NCBI GenBank assembly: GCA_902583715.1
Contig: CACHXC010000016.1
Span: forward strand, 1 to 35,343
Length of the DNA stretch: 35,343 bases
Source: an uncultured SAR116 cluster alpha proteobacterium
Lineage (GTDB): Bacteria; Pseudomonadota; Alphaproteobacteria; Puniceispirillales; Puniceispirillaceae
Reading direction: 5' to 3'
A model generated the notes under the pieces. That model saw only the letters and a program-made list of their open reading frames with translations. It was not told where the DNA came from and made no database searches. The translations under genes were made by a program, and so were the position numbers. Below, piece by piece: positions 34,512 to 35,343 of the stretch (position 1 is the stretch's first letter; the number at the start of each line of letters is the position of its first letter).

Positions 34512-35343
34512 ATGCGTATTGTGTTACACGGCCAACAGGCTTTTGGCCAAGCTGTCCTGGAAAAATTGTTGGAGCGCGGCGAGAATGTTGTCGCTGTGTG
34601 TTGTGCTCCAACAAAAGAGGGAAAACCAGAAGATGTTTTGGCAAGCTATGCACGTGAAAAAGGCTTGCCAGTGCATCAGCCAGCATCATGGAAAACACCA
34701 GAAGCATTGGCGTTGATGGAATCGTTTGAAGCTGACGTCTGCATGATGGCCTATGTGCTTTTATTTGTGCCGGAAGCCGTAAGGAACGCACCTAAATATG
34801 GCACGTTCCAATATCATCCGTCTTTGTGTCCGTTGCACCGTGGCCCGTCGTCGATCAATTGGCCAATTGCTATGGGCAAAGATCGCACCGGGCTGACAAT
34901 TTTCTGGCCTGACGATGGTTTGGATGAAGGCCCGATTATGTTGCAAAAGACATGCGAAATTGGACCGGATGAAACGCTTGGCGACGTCTATTTCAAAAAA
35001 TTATTCCCGATGGGTGTGGACGCAATGCTTGAAGGGCTCGATCTGTTGAAATCACGCGTGATAATCAAGCATGATCAACGTCTAGATGACGGCACCTACG
35101 AAGGGTGGTTTGGCAAAAAAGAGGCCGCGCTTGATTGGTCGGCACCTGTCGACACCGTCTATAACACGATCCGTGCGGCCAACCCGGCACCTGGGGCATG
35201 GACAACGGTTCAGGGGCAAGAACTAAAAATTTATGATAGCGCCCGGGTTGAGGGAACCGGTACAGCTGGTGAGGTTGTGTCAGTGTCTGACGAAGGCGTG
35301 ACCGTTCAAGCAAATGGCGGACGTATACTGATTAAACGGGTTC
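34512..35343 (+). CDS. Formyltransferase-fold protein like the N-terminal domain of 10-formyl-THF dehydrogenase (truncated by window end)
   Basis: 277 codons are visible from ATG 34512 (GAGAGGAAAATA leader); the gene continues beyond the window. Begins MRIVLHGQQAFGQAVLEKLL. The formyl-folate site is HPSLCPLHRGPSSINWPI (HxSLxP, near residue 100), then GLTIFWPDDGLDEGPIMLQK with the catalytic Asp. TYEGWFGKKEAALDW and ANPAPGAWTTVQGQ resemble vertebrate ALDH1L1 N-terminal domain more than methionyl-tRNA formyltransferase. The activity may be 10-formyl-THF hydrolysis to formate, or a formyl transfer linked to formyl-CoA. Whether an aldehyde dehydrogenase domain follows cannot be seen. Confidence 0.8.
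   Translation, partial: MRIVLHGQQAFGQAVLEKLLERGENVVAVCCAPTKEGKPEDVLASYAREKGLPVHQPASWKTPEALALMESFEADVCMMAYVLLFVPEAVRNAPKYGTFQYHPSLCPLHRGPSSINWPIAMGKDRTGLTIFWPDDGLDEGPIMLQKTCEIGPDETLGDVYFKKLFPMGVDAMLEGLDLLKSRVIIKHDQRLDDGTYEGWFGKKEAALDWSAPVDTVYNTIRAANPAPGAWTTVQGQELKIYDSARVEGTGTAGEVVSVSDEGVTVQANGGRILIKRV

Overview
The window reads as a piece of an alphaproteobacterial chromosome. Gene content (heterotetrameric sarcosine oxidase, an Aap/Bzt-type amino-acid ABC transporter, an ScfR/RamB-type regulator, a two-gene NAD-linked formate dehydrogenase, oxalyl-CoA decarboxylase plus formyl-CoA transferase) and moderate GC suggest a marine heterotroph, perhaps SAR116-like. That placement is inference; no rRNA or other marker gene is present. 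I saw no tRNA, rRNA, CRISPR array or intact transposase.

Region 1 (1-10.4 kb), amine and acid catabolism. The left edge cuts a minus-strand TPP decarboxylase alpha subunit (sulfopyruvate/phosphonopyruvate decarboxylase type) that overlaps a HisC-like aminotransferase by 4 nt. A DoeB-like deacylase and a Rieske oxygenase lie on the plus strand. The Rieske gene is broken by a one-base shift in a run of nine G. A minus-strand operon follows: an AhpD-like protein, an M29/NicX-like protein, then soxB-soxD-soxA-soxG.

Region 2 (10.4-16 kb), transport. A DUF6282-type metallohydrolase and the ABC ATPase are on the plus strand. They converge with a minus-strand binding protein and two permeases of the same transporter class. 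A terminator-like hairpin separates the binding protein from the permeases. A GST-fold protein follows.

Region 3 (16-18.4 kb), small AT-rich accessory patch. It holds a single-domain BLUF blue-light sensor and a degenerate HtrA-like PDZ protein with no catalytic triad. The patch is flanked by diverged direct repeats, one of which ends like the 3' end of a tRNA-Ser, so it may be an old island. A TauE/SafE exporter and a quinone oxidoreductase come next.

Region 4 (20.3 kb to the right end), oxalate/formate metabolism. It contains a fused FdsG-FdsB subunit and the molybdopterin subunit of formate dehydrogenase, an ScfR-type regulator divergent from a PanE-like reductase, sucCD, and a GntR-family regulator with oxalyl-CoA decarboxylase, formyl-CoA transferase and a truncated formyltransferase resembling the N-terminal domain of 10-formyl-THF dehydrogenase. 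The PanE-like gene may be an oxalyl-CoA reductase, as reported for PanE2 of Methylobacterium extorquens. The same 15-bp sequence containing the palindrome TGGTATACCA occurs, in inverted orientation, before formate dehydrogenase and between sucC and gntR, with a related site in the gntR promoter. This suggests one GntR regulon linking the loci. Proposed flow: oxalate to oxalyl-CoA (CoA transferase), then to formyl-CoA and formate (decarboxylase, transferase), then to CO2 plus NADH (formate dehydrogenase), with an assimilatory branch to glyoxylate and a folate/formyl link.
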